Shown: positions 37,473-45,490 of the stretch, in pieces
Position numbering within the stretch: the first letter of the stretch is position 1
Layout of the letters: every line of letters starts with the position of its first letter
Source: Rickettsiales bacterium
GTDB lineage: Bacteria > Pseudomonadota > Alphaproteobacteria > Rickettsiales > UBA998
Assembly: GCA_024304995.1 (NCBI GenBank)
Contig: JAMWZD010000001.1
Location: 705,472 to 769,471 of the forward strand
Length of the DNA stretch: 64,000 nucleotides
Direction: 5' to 3'
Translations under genes and position numbers: made by a program
The notes under the pieces: generated by a model
What the model saw: the letters and a program-made list of their open reading frames with translations, nothing else
Databases searched by the model: none
Told to the model about the DNA's origin: nothing

Positions 37473-38915
37473 ATGGCAGGTATTGGATTTGAACTAAAAA
37501 AACTCGCTGACCATGACAATATCATGGGCGTGGTGGCTGCTTATGCCAGCGCGGGACTGGCAGCCGCAGGACCGTGGCTGTTCACCATTTTTGCAATTGC
37601 GGGCATCACGATTCTTTACGCCAATAATCTGGCATATGAAGACCTTATCGTCTTCCGCGTGATTCTGGTCTATAATCTGGCGGCATCTTTGGTGCTTTCC
37701 TCTCCCGTCTTCATGGTGATTACACGCTATATTGCTGACGCGATCAGTGCAAAAGACGTGACCAATGTGCCATCCACGTTGCTTGGCTGTCTAGTATTGC
37801 TCTTTGCCATCCAGATTGTTCCTGCCCTGTTCTTTTACGGCTATTATTTTGATTTAACGCTGGCGCTGCGCCTCTCTGCCATTGGCAATCTGTTTTTGTT
37901 GACAGGCGTATGGCTGCTGGGTGTCTATCTGATGGCGCTGAAGGACTTTCACGCCGTAAACTGGTCATATGGCATTGGTATGCTAGTTGCGGTGTTAGCC
38001 GCACATTATCTGCGGGATGAATATGGCGCAGTAGGCATGTTGAACGGATTTAACGTCGGTATTGCAATTATTGTGTTCACGCTGGTGGCGAAAGTCTTCG
38101 CAGAATATCCGTACCGCTACGGCAAACCTTTTGATATGATGCCATCCTTCAACAGCTATTATCAACTGGCGCTTGGCGGCTTCTTTTATAATCTCGCCAT
38201 CTGGGTAGATAAGCTAATTATGTGGTTTGCACCAGAAGCACTGGACAATATTTATCGTGATGGCGGCATTGCCACCAACATGATCATGTATCCTGATTAT
38301 GATAGCGCGATGTTTTTGGCGTACGTCACTATCGTGCCGTCTATGGCGGTGTTCGTATTTAGTGTAGAAACCAACTTCTTTCAGCGCTACCGCCGTTATT
38401 ATGACGATATTCTGGAGCATAAACCGTTTAAAACCATTCGTGAAAATGGGCAGAAAATGCTGGATAGTGTGTTGCATCATTCGCGCACATTTATGGTGGT
38501 TCAGGGAGCAATCAGCTTTCTGGCGATTGTTCTTGCTGCACAGATTCTGGATGCGCTGAATATCAGCTATCGCCAGATCGGTATTTTCCGTCTTGGTGTG
38601 CTTGGTGGCATGATGCACGTGCTTGCCATGTTTATGATGATTATTCTATCTTACTTTGACAGCAGAAGCCGCGTAATGTGGTTGCAGTTCTTCTTCCTGA
38701 TGTCGAATATTGTGTTTACATTGATTTTCATGCTGTATCAGCCAGCTTTTGGCTTTGAGAACGGCATCTTCGGCTTCCCATATTATGGGTATGGATATTT
38801 CCTATCCTCAGCGCTCACCTTCCTGCTAACGGCATTTGTCTTATTCCGTTTCATGAACAAGCTGCCATACCATGCATTTATCACGCATAATAACACAATT
38901 CGCGTGACACGCTAA
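37473..38915 (+). CDS. pelG: Pel synthase membrane subunit PelG
   Basis: 480 residues with about twelve membrane helices, related to the MATE/flippase superfamily. It begins MAGIGFELKKL, the typical PelG N-terminus, and follows pelF after three bases. It is thought to move the growing polymer across the inner membrane with PelD, PelE and PelF. Last gene of the operon; a long hairpin at 38924-38961 lies just after its stop. Confidence 0.94.
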   Translation: MAGIGFELKKLADHDNIMGVVAAYASAGLAAAGPWLFTIFAIAGITILYANNLAYEDLIVFRVILVYNLAASLVLSSPVFMVITRYIADAISAKDVTNVPSTLLGCLVLLFAIQIVPALFFYGYYFDLTLALRLSAIGNLFLLTGVWLLGVYLMALKDFHAVNWSYGIGMLVAVLAAHYLRDEYGAVGMLNGFNVGIAIIVFTLVAKVFAEYPYRYGKPFDMMPSFNSYYQLALGGFFYNLAIWVDKLIMWFAPEALDNIYRDGGIATNMIMYPDYDSAMFLAYVTIVPSMAVFVFSVETNFFQRYRRYYDDILEHKPFKTIRENGQKMLDSVLHHSRTFMVVQGAISFLAIVLAAQILDALNISYRQIGIFRLGVLGGMMHVLAMFMMIILSYFDSRSRVMWLQFFFLMSNIVFTLIFMLYQPAFGFENGIFGFPYYGYGYFLSSALTFLLTAFVLFRFMNKLPYHAFITHNNTIRVTR

Positions 38916-38961
38916 AAAAACAGTGATGGTTATTGCAGCCTGAATGCTGCAATAACCATCA
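38914..38961 (-). terminator. Rho-independent terminator overlapping the end of the CobD-like gene
   Basis: A perfect 15-bp stem (38924-38938 with 38947-38961) with an 8-base loop, followed on the minus strand by seven T (A run 38914-38920). It includes the last codons and stop of the minus-strand gene at 38930-39913. On the plus strand the hairpin lies after pelG but has no T run, so it may only protect the pel mRNA 3' end. Confidence 0.88.
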
Positions 38962-39913
38962 GCGCCACCATCCATACTGCAAGACTATATGCATTCCAAA
39001 CGATTGCGCGTGACAGGTCATTTACAGTGACTTTTGCTCTGCCATCTGCCCTGCTGCCAACCCACGTTTTATTATGTCCGTATGAGTCCTTCAGCCCTAC
39101 TCCACCAAGTGTCAGCCCAAAGCCGTAGGCTGCCAGCTTCACTGCCAGCGCCCCTTTTAATGATCCCGAAAAAGCCTGCGCTGCATTGGGGACAGATGCT
39201 TTTGGCACAAATGCCAGCGCCAGCCACGAAATAATACATGCCAGATGATACGGTATAAAACTGACAATCCGTGTCCATAAATGTGCTGTTTTACTATATG
39301 ATATATGCTGTGACTGGCTGAACATATCAGACCAGATGCTCATCAGGCGGTAAATCAGCACCCCTATGATGCCCGTCAGCATATATAATAAGGCTGGAAC
39401 AATCACATAACGCGGGATGCATTCTGCGGCATATGAAATAGCGCCACGAAGCGCCCCGTAAATATCTTTTTGCTCTGTAACCACCGTTGGCAGCGTATTG
39501 GCACATGCATATGTTTTTTTAGCATCTTTTTGAGCAATTCCCTCTTTCAGTTCCAGCAGAACCAGCAATGACGCACGCGCTGGAAGCAGATATGCCAGAA
39601 TTATCAGTTCAACCCCCCAACCCCATTCAGTCATTACCGAAAGAGACATAATGGCAAACCCCAGCACAAAACATAGTGTAGCTGCAAAATAAAACACAAT
39701 ACGCCCTCGAACGGACTTTGCGCGTGTAGTGCGCCCCACCCGATTCAGTTTCTGCTCTAAAGCGCTTAAAAAGCGTTTCCACAATCGTGCAGGCAGGTCG
39801 TATAATATGATGTGATGCAACCAGCGCGGCCCTCCTATTATCAGGGCAATAATATGCGCCAGCAATAGCAGCGTTATGCGAAAATCAAAATCATATGAAG
39901 TAAATGCATCCAT
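38930..39913 (-). CDS. CobD/CbiB-like integral membrane protein
   Basis: 327 residues, about five to seven hydrophobic helices. The pattern resembles CobD/CbiB, which attaches aminopropanol to cobyric acid in B12 synthesis: GALRGAISYAAECIPRYVIVPALLYMLTGIIGVLIYR and a late SFIPYHLACIISWLALA with GLTLGGVGLKDSYGHNKTWVGSRADGRAKV. No other cobalamin gene is in the window, and the family has non-B12 members such as AmpE, so the exact role is open. Single gene with its own terminator. Confidence 0.6.
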   Translation of the reverse strand: MDAFTSYDFDFRITLLLLAHIIALIIGGPRWLHHIILYDLPARLWKRFLSALEQKLNRVGRTTRAKSVRGRIVFYFAATLCFVLGFAIMSLSVMTEWGWGVELIILAYLLPARASLLVLLELKEGIAQKDAKKTYACANTLPTVVTEQKDIYGALRGAISYAAECIPRYVIVPALLYMLTGIIGVLIYRLMSIWSDMFSQSQHISYSKTAHLWTRIVSFIPYHLACIISWLALAFVPKASVPNAAQAFSGSLKGALAVKLAAYGFGLTLGGVGLKDSYGHNKTWVGSRADGRAKVTVNDLSRAIVWNAYSLAVWMVALMVIAAFRLQ

Positions 39914-39955
39914 GCATATGTTATATGCTATTTTTATGCCGTGCGCAAAATGCAG

Positions 39956-41065
39956 CTACACATTAAAGCGGAAATGGAAGATGTCTCCGTCTTTTACCTC
40001 ATATTCCTTGCCTTCAAGACGCATTTTTCCTGCATCTTTAGCACCCTGTTCACCATTCAATGCGATATAATCATCATAGGCAATCGTTTCTGCGCGGATA
40101 AAGCCTTTTTCAAAGTCAGTGTGTATGCGCCCTGCAGCCTGCGGTGCTTTTGCCCCTTTCCACACCGTCCAGGCGCGAGCCTCTTTTGGCCCTGCCGTGA
40201 AGAAGGTGAGCAGGTCGAGCAGCTTATAACCTTCAATGATAATATTCGCCAGTCCTGTGCGCTCCAGTCCTAGAGTATCCAGAAATTCCTGCTTGTCTTC
40301 TGCGCTCTCTAACGCGGCAATCTCTTCTTCAATTTTTGCAGAAATCACCACAAACGACAGATCATGCTCTGCGCAATAAGTTTTCACTTTCTCGCTGATG
40401 CTGTTGCCCTCTGCCGCGGATTCTTCATCCACATTTGCAACCACCATGACAGGCTTAGTGGTGAGCAGATTCAGCATGTTCACCAATCTGCGCTCATCCG
40501 CATCTACTGCGTCTGCGAGTAATGGGCGGAGTGCCTTGCCTTCCGCTGCCAGTGCAATGCCTCGTTCCACGAATGGCAATAATGCAATCGCTTCCTTGTC
40601 ATTGCCGCGTTTGCGCTTTTCCAGAGCGGTTTTGCGCTTTTCTAACGATTCCAGATCTGCCAGAATAAGTTCAGTTTCAATAATTTCCCAGTCGCGCAGC
40701 GGGTCAACCGAGCCTTCCACATGGGTAATATCATCATCTTCAAAGCAACGCAGCATGTAAACAATAGCGTCCACTTCACGAATATGTGAGAGGAACTGAT
40801 TGCCCAGCCCCTCCCCCTTGCTTGCGCCGCGCACCAGCCCAGCAATATCGACAAATTCCATTTGTGTTGGTAGCACTTCCTTAGATTCAGCAATCTGCGC
40901 AATTTTTTGCAGTCGTTCATCTGGCACGGCCACGCGCCCGACATTCGGTTCAATAGTGCAGAAGGGATAATTCGCGGCTTCCGCCTGCTGCTGCTCCAGC
41001 AACGCATTAAACAGGGTAGATTTTCCTACATTTGGTAATCCCACAATTCCGCAACTAAATCCCAT
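39956..41065 (-). CDS. ychF: Ribosome-binding ATPase YchF (Obg family)
   Basis: 369 residues. P-loop GLPNVGKST at 9-17, the G2/G3 region with FVDIAGLVRGASKGEGLGNQFL, a helical insertion, and a C-terminal TGS domain (about 280-365, including AARWTVWKG-like RAWTVWKGAKAPQAAGRIHTDFEKGFIRAE). YchF prefers ATP to GTP and acts in translation and oxidative-stress responses. It follows pth on the same strand after about 30 bases, the usual gene order (rplY-pth-ychF). Confidence 0.96.
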   Translation of the reverse strand: MGFSCGIVGLPNVGKSTLFNALLEQQQAEAANYPFCTIEPNVGRVAVPDERLQKIAQIAESKEVLPTQMEFVDIAGLVRGASKGEGLGNQFLSHIREVDAIVYMLRCFEDDDITHVEGSVDPLRDWEIIETELILADLESLEKRKTALEKRKRGNDKEAIALLPFVERGIALAAEGKALRPLLADAVDADERRLVNMLNLLTTKPVMVVANVDEESAAEGNSISEKVKTYCAEHDLSFVVISAKIEEEIAALESAEDKQEFLDTLGLERTGLANIIIEGYKLLDLLTFFTAGPKEARAWTVWKGAKAPQAAGRIHTDFEKGFIRAETIAYDDYIALNGEQGAKDAGKMRLEGKEYEVKDGDIFHFRFNV

Positions 41066-41094
41066 ATCTGTCCTCTACATTTTCTGTTGTTGGG

Positions 41095-41676
41095 TTACCC
41101 CATACGGGCTTTCATGTCCAGCGCAATCGCCGTCATCGCTTTTTCAGCGTCCTGATGGAGCATCAACGGGACATGACGGGCAATAGCATCTGATAAATCG
41201 TCTATGATTGGCTGCTGGTCTTTGTCGAACGGGCTGAGCACATATGATGTCACCTGTCCTTTATGCGCAGGTCGATCTATTCCCATGCGCACGCGCCAGT
41301 AATCCTTCCCAACCATATGATCAATGTCTTTCAGACCGTTATGACCACCATGACCACCACTCTTCTTGATGCGGCATTTGCCGATCACCAGATCCAGATC
41401 ATCATAAAACACGATAATCCGTTCAGGCGGAATTTTGAAAAATCGTGCTGCTTCGCTGACTGCCACACCTGACTTATTCATAAAAGTATGCGGTTTGATG
41501 GCAATCACGGGCTTGTCATCAATCGTTCCTTTAAAATAATCTGCATGGAATTTAGTGCCTTGTAAGAGCAGATTATAATCGCGCACACATGCATCCAATG
41601 CCATAAATCCTGCATTATGGCGTGTATTTTCATATTTTGCGCCTGGGTTGCCCAGCCCCACTAAAAGATAGGTCAT
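41095..41676 (-). CDS. pth: Peptidyl-tRNA hydrolase
   Basis: Recycles tRNA by cleaving peptidyl-tRNA released from ribosomes. 193 residues from ATG 41676 (MTYLLVGLGNPGAKYENTRHN, with the catalytic His at the end of this motif), with FMNKSG and YDDLDL motifs and GGHNGLKD. The frame is open upstream to 41796, overlapping rplY, but the extra 40 residues are not part of the family and run across a terminator. It sits between rplY and ychF. Confidence 0.95.
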   Translation of the reverse strand: MTYLLVGLGNPGAKYENTRHNAGFMALDACVRDYNLLLQGTKFHADYFKGTIDDKPVIAIKPHTFMNKSGVAVSEAARFFKIPPERIIVFYDDLDLVIGKCRIKKSGGHGGHNGLKDIDHMVGKDYWRVRMGIDRPAHKGQVTSYVLSPFDKDQQPIIDDLSDAIARHVPLMLHQDAEKAMTAIALDMKARMG

Positions 41677-41690
41677 AGGATGTTCTTTCA

Positions 41691-41726
41691 ATAAAAAAGG
41701 TTGCATAAAGCGAATTATGCAACCTT
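41691..41726 (-). terminator. Rho-independent terminator between rplY and pth
   Basis: A perfect 12-bp stem (41697-41708 with 41715-41726) with a 6-base loop, followed on the minus strand by a run of T (A run 41693-41698). It would stop most transcripts of rplY before pth, an unusual arrangement for these normally co-transcribed genes; pth may rely on read-through. Confidence 0.85.
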
Positions 41727-41749
41727 TCAGATTCATGAATATTGTCGAA

Positions 41750-42370
41750 TTAATCGTCAGACTCTTCGCCTTCACCACCTTCAGCTTCAGCTTCACGTGT
41801 TGCTTTGCTCACGCGACCTGCCACTGCAGCAATGGTGAAATCACGGTCAATTGCTGAACGTGTGCCTTCAGGAAGATCCACAGACGAAATATGCACAGAA
41901 TCACCAATGTTAAGTTTGGTCAGGTCCACTGTGATACTTTCAGGAATTTTGTCCTGCTCACAAATCAGTTCCACATCATAACGTACAACGTTCAGCGCAC
42001 CACCACGCTTCACACCAACACAACGCTCATAGTTTGTGAATTTCACAGGAACAGACACTTTCACTTCAGCACCTTCTTCCACTGCAATGAAATCTGCATG
42101 TAGCACTTTTTCATTCACTGGATGCAACTGAAGATCCTGCGGCACACCTTTATAGGTTTTTCCGTCAATAGTGATATCAATCAGTTTCGCAAAGAACCCA
42201 CCTTTGAAATATTCGCGTTTAACTTCTTTTTCTTCCAGCGCAAAGTGGATCGGCTCACAATGCGTACCATACATTACAGATGGTACTTTACCTTCATTAC
42301 GTAATGCGCGTGAGCGACCTTTTCCAAATGTTTCACGTGCTTCAGCATTAAATTTAACGGCTGTATTCAT
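41750..42370 (-). CDS. rplY: 50S ribosomal protein L25 (CTC family)
   Basis: 206 residues: the N-terminal L25 domain, which binds 5S rRNA, followed by the longer TL5/CTC C-terminal domain typical of alphaproteobacteria. Sequence cues are RSRALRNEGKVPSVMYG near the N-terminus and LDLKTLN-like VDLTKLNIGDSVHISSVDLPEG in the C-terminal part. It has an acidic Glu/Gly tail. ATG 42370 follows a GAGAG ribosome binding site; a preceding GTG is also in frame. A perfect terminator follows the gene. Confidence 0.95.
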   Translation of the reverse strand: MNTAVKFNAEARETFGKGRSRALRNEGKVPSVMYGTHCEPIHFALEEKEVKREYFKGGFFAKLIDITIDGKTYKGVPQDLQLHPVNEKVLHADFIAVEEGAEVKVSVPVKFTNYERCVGVKRGGALNVVRYDVELICEQDKIPESITVDLTKLNIGDSVHISSVDLPEGTRSAIDRDFTIAAVAGRVSKATREAEAEGGEGEESDD

Positions 42371-42464
42371 CACAACTCTCTAATAGTATTTGTTTTCGAA
42401 CCGCGTGTAATAGCTCAATTTATTTGCTTTTGCAAGTGTCAATCAAAAAAATGTGCGTTTTTAC

Positions 42465-42494
42465 AGAAAAAAGGTGCTGATCGCTCAGCACCTT
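42465..42494 (-). terminator. Rho-independent terminator after the RTX gene
   Basis: A perfect 10-bp stem AAGGTGCTGA/TCAGCACCTT (42471-42480 with 42485-42494) with a 4-base loop, then on the minus strand a T-rich run (42467-42472). It ends the minus-strand RTX gene (42526-43950) before rplY. Confidence 0.9.
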
Positions 42495-42525
42495 ATTATT
42501 ACGATTGTTTATTGTAGTGTTAAAA

Positions 42526-43950
42526 TTACATATCAGCAAAGACAAAAAACGCATCTGTAATTTCTTCTACATTGATATTATGAACAAACACGTTAAACCC
42601 GTCGCCTTCTATTAATGTACCCTCAACTGATAAAGTACCACCGCTAAAATTTGGATGCGTCATGCTCATTGTTGTAAATGTCAGGTCATCCATAGAAGAT
42701 GCCGCGCTGGATACGTCAACCACATCCATGTCGGAAACAGAAAAGTCGCGAATTTGTGCACCTACTCCAGTAAATGAGAATATATCTGCGCCATCGCCAC
42801 CACTAAACAAGCCTGAAGAATGTAGTCCAACCAGAATATCATTTCCGCGGCCGCCGTTAATAATGCCATCGGTGCTTTCAGAGATAATAGTGTCATTGCC
42901 ATCATCACCCTGAAGATTGTCACTATCTGCTCCGCCTTTGATCAAGTCGTCACCACGACCGCCTGAAATCTTATCGTCACCTCCAAGACCTTCGAGTGTG
43001 TCATTGCCATCATCACCACGCAGGAAGTCATTGCCGTCACTGCCCTTAATATAATCATGACCATTGCCGCCTATGACTGTGTCATCACCTGCACCCGCAT
43101 ATACGGTGTCATCACCATCCCCTGCGAAAATTGTATCACTGCCGTCTCCGCCGCGGATTAAGTCATCCCCTGCGCCACCTTCCAGCAGGTCATTGCCGTG
43201 CCAGCCATTAACGGTGTCATTGCCATCTCCGCCTTTCACAGTGTCATTGCCGTCACCACCGCCGACAAGGTCATCCCCTGCGCCACCTTCCAGAGAGTCA
43301 TCTCCTTTGTTGCCGCGCAACTCGTCATTGCCGTCTCCGCCTTTCAACGTGTCATTGTCATTGCCGCCTTTCAGCGTGTCATTGCCAATGCCACCCTGCA
43401 GAATATCGTTCCCAGAACCGCCTCTTAAAAGATTATCCCCAGAACCGCTAAGAAGTGTGTCATTTCCTACTCCACCATTAAGTGTGTCATGACCATCGCC
43501 GCCGTCAAGACTGTCATCTCCTGCCCCGCCACGTAAAAGATCATTGCCTTCCTGACCATACAGTAGATCATTATCTGCACCGCCATTTAAAGTATCATTA
43601 CCCAACCCACCTTCAAGTATGTCATTGCCACTTCCTGCGCGGAGTAAATCATCTCCATCATTTCCATATAAGGTGTCATCACCGAGCCAGCCATTTACAG
43701 TGTCATTGCCTGCACCACCGCTGACCTCATCATTATCTCGGCCACCACCAACAAGATCATCGCCATCGCCACCGTTAAGCGTGTCATTGCCCGTATTGCC
43801 ACGGAGTTCATCTGTTCCGCTGCTGCCAGTTATCACATCATCGCCATCCCTGCCAACAATCTTAGTATGCTCAAATTCTGCTACTAAAGTGTCATTCTCG
43901 TCTGTGCCTTTGATGAAATGTTGTGTTTCTGGAAGTGGATGCTGTGTCAT
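42526..43950 (-). CDS. RTX-repeat protein, nearly all calcium-binding nonapeptides
   Basis: 474 residues. Residues about 33-390 are some 39 continuous nonapeptide repeats of the GGxGNDTLx type, predicted to wind into a calcium-bound beta roll; the N-terminus is only 30 residues and the C-terminal 80 residues form a non-repeat domain ending in the hydrophobic-acidic [11 protein letters not shown], a likely type I secretion signal. No enzymatic domain is present. Longer-range duplications are visible: residues 47-104 recur at 209-266 (162 residues, 18 repeats apart), and 108-130 recurs at 180-202 (72 residues). It has its own terminator and lies immediately beside the putative origin. Confidence 0.88.
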   Translation of the reverse strand: MTQHPLPETQHFIKGTDENDTLVAEFEHTKIVGRDGDDVITGSSGTDELRGNTGNDTLNGGDGDDLVGGGRDNDEVSGGAGNDTVNGWLGDDTLYGNDGDDLLRAGSGNDILEGGLGNDTLNGGADNDLLYGQEGNDLLRGGAGDDSLDGGDGHDTLNGGVGNDTLLSGSGDNLLRGGSGNDILQGGIGNDTLKGGNDNDTLKGGDGNDELRGNKGDDSLEGGAGDDLVGGGDGNDTVKGGDGNDTVNGWHGNDLLEGGAGDDLIRGGDGSDTIFAGDGDDTVYAGAGDDTVIGGNGHDYIKGSDGNDFLRGDDGNDTLEGLGGDDKISGGRGDDLIKGGADSDNLQGDDGNDTIISESTDGIINGGRGNDILVGLHSSGLFSGGDGADIFSFTGVGAQIRDFSVSDMDVVDVSSAASSMDDLTFTTMSMTHPNFSGGTLSVEGTLIEGDGFNVFVHNINVEEITDAFFVFADM

Positions 43951-44017
43951 AGAAAACCTGTTTTGATTGAGTTATAAGTAAATACTAATATAAATTAGTT
44001 AACAGAGATATAACATA

Positions 44018-44032
44018 TTAATACTTATTTAA
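44018..44032. promoter_or_regulatory. Candidate CtrA-type site at the origin, left
   Basis: TTAATACTTATTTAA is a perfect TTAA-N7-TTAA. It lies 23 bases from the perfect DnaA box at 44055-44063. In Caulobacter, CtrA bound at such sites blocks re-initiation. The local AT richness raises the chance of random occurrence. Confidence 0.45.
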
Positions 44033-44362
44033 CAATTTAAAATTTGTATAAAATTGTGGATAAATCTGTTTGCTGTTGCGTGTGCAAAAAAAAATTATAG
44101 TTTTTCCACATTCTGTCATTTTTTATAACGTCGCCATCCGTATGATTATGCATTGCTATCCTGTTATGGAAAAACTTATACAGAATATGTGAATAACATA
44201 TTATGCATGATATTATTATTTTCAGAAGCACATTAATATCAATGCATTATATATGTTATACTAAATAATACTCACAGGAAATATCTGGGTATAAATAAAC
44301 GATAAAAAATGAGCAATATTTATCCCCATCTTTCATAGGAAACCACTCTTATCATCAACTAT

Positions 44363-44377
44363 TTAAAAATATATTAA
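44363..44377. promoter_or_regulatory. Candidate CtrA-type site at the origin, right
   Basis: TTAAAAATATATTAA is a TTAA-N7-TTAA match, 73 bases before the hemE start and inside the most AT-rich tract. It could act on origin firing or on hemE transcription; the spacer is all A/T, so this is the weaker of the two origin sites. Confidence 0.35.
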
Positions 44378-44449
44378 TATTATTATTGTTTTTAAAATGT
44401 AATGTTTGCAATGCTTGTCAGGGCTATAAAACTGGCTATAGTGTCGCAC

Positions 44450-45490
44450 ATGAATCCCTTCCTGAATGTTTTCAATGTGGCTAAAACAGACAAGGCTTAT
44501 CACTGTGATACGCCTCCTTGCTGGTTTATGAGACAGGCAGGACGGTATCTTCCAGAATATCGTGAAGTGCGCAAAAACGCAGATAATTTCCTGACCATGT
44601 GTTACACGCCCGAACTGGCAACCGAAGTGACCCTGCAGCCTATCAGACGGTTCGGGATGGATGCAGCGATTATCTTTTCGGATATTTTAGTGATTCCGCA
44701 TAAGCTTGGCCAGCATGTGGAATTTGTCACGGGGTTTGGTCCGAAGCTGGAACCGATTACCTCTCTTGAAGATGCAAGGAAATTGTCTTTGGATGGCATG
44801 ACGGACAGACTTGCACCAGTCTATAAAGCATTAAAACAAACGCGTGCCGCACTGCCAGAAGAAACAGCATTAATCGGCTTCGCGGGCGCACCGTGGACAT
44901 TGCTTTGCTATATGCTGGACGGGCATGGCAAAAACAAATTTACCGATGCTCGCAGTGCTATCTATCACCAAAAGGAACTGGTGAACGGGTTGATGGAATT
45001 CCTTATTGAAGCCGTATCACAACACCTGATTGCGCAAGTGAAAGCGGGTGCGCAGGCGGTGCAGATTTTTGATAGCTGGGCGGATTATATCCCTTACACC
45101 CATCATGAAGCATTATTGCATGAACCGCATAAGCGCATCATCGCATCGTTCAAGGAAGCCTGCCCTGACACGCCCGTGATCAGCTTCCCCCGCGCCATTG
45201 GTGCGCGTGCGTATGAAGCCTTTGCCGAAGCCGTGCAGCCTGATGGGTTATCGGTGGATCAATGTACGGATATCACTGCACTCAACATTGACAAAAGCAT
45301 CGTATTGCAGGGAAACTTAGATCCATTGCAGCTTTTGGGAGATTCTGCGGGAAGTAATGCACAAGCGCGTCGCATCATAGATGCGATGGCAGATCGTCCG
45401 TTTATTTTTAATTTGGGGCATGGTATGATCCCCACCATTCCGCCAGAACATCTGGGCGCATTAATTAACTCTATCAGGAACACATCATGA
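44450..45490 (+). CDS. hemE: Uroporphyrinogen decarboxylase
   Basis: Decarboxylates uroporphyrinogen III to coproporphyrinogen III in heme synthesis. 346 residues from ATG 44450, with the signature PPCWFMRQAGRYLPEYR near the N-terminus and GFAGAPWTLLCYM, IFDSWADYI and LQGNLDP further on. An in-frame ATG at 44402 would add 16 residues outside the family pattern. hemH overlaps its end by 4 bases (ATGA). First gene to the right of the putative origin, the same position as in Caulobacter and Rickettsia. Confidence 0.97.
   Translation: MNPFLNVFNVAKTDKAYHCDTPPCWFMRQAGRYLPEYREVRKNADNFLTMCYTPELATEVTLQPIRRFGMDAAIIFSDILVIPHKLGQHVEFVTGFGPKLEPITSLEDARKLSLDGMTDRLAPVYKALKQTRAALPEETALIGFAGAPWTLLCYMLDGHGKNKFTDARSAIYHQKELVNGLMEFLIEAVSQHLIAQVKAGAQAVQIFDSWADYIPYTHHEALLHEPHKRIIASFKEACPDTPVISFPRAIGARAYEAFAEAVQPDGLSVDQCTDITALNIDKSIVLQGNLDPLQLLGDSAGSNAQARRIIDAMADRPFIFNLGHGMIPTIPPEHLGALINSIRNTS

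Larger units (their letters stand above)
43951..44449. other. oriC: Putative chromosomal replication origin (oriC)
   Basis: A 499-base, strongly AT-rich stretch without a credible gene, between the minus-strand RTX gene and hemE. It holds a perfect DnaA box (TTATCCACA, minus strand, 44055-44063), two TTWTNCACA boxes (44102-44110 plus; 44188-44196 minus), one-mismatch boxes at 44176-44184 and 44320-44328, and two CtrA-type TTAA-N7-TTAA sites (44018-44032, 44363-44377). A very AT-rich tract at 44360-44400 could be the unwinding element. In Caulobacter and Rickettsia the origin also lies next to hemE. Flanking genes read away from it on both sides. Inference, but well supported. Confidence 0.75.

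Noticed and set aside
42526-43950. Regularly repeated DNA that could suggest a CRISPR array
   Set aside because: Repeats are 27 bases without unique spacers and code for nonapeptides in one continuous frame.
43064-43966. Long open frames on the plus strand opposite the RTX repeats
   Set aside because: They are the reverse translation of the repeat array (Ser/Pro-rich), not independent genes.
44037-44231. A 64-residue open frame on the minus strand inside the putative origin
   Set aside because: Lies in AT-rich DNA over DnaA boxes, has no ribosome binding site, and its composition looks like random translation.
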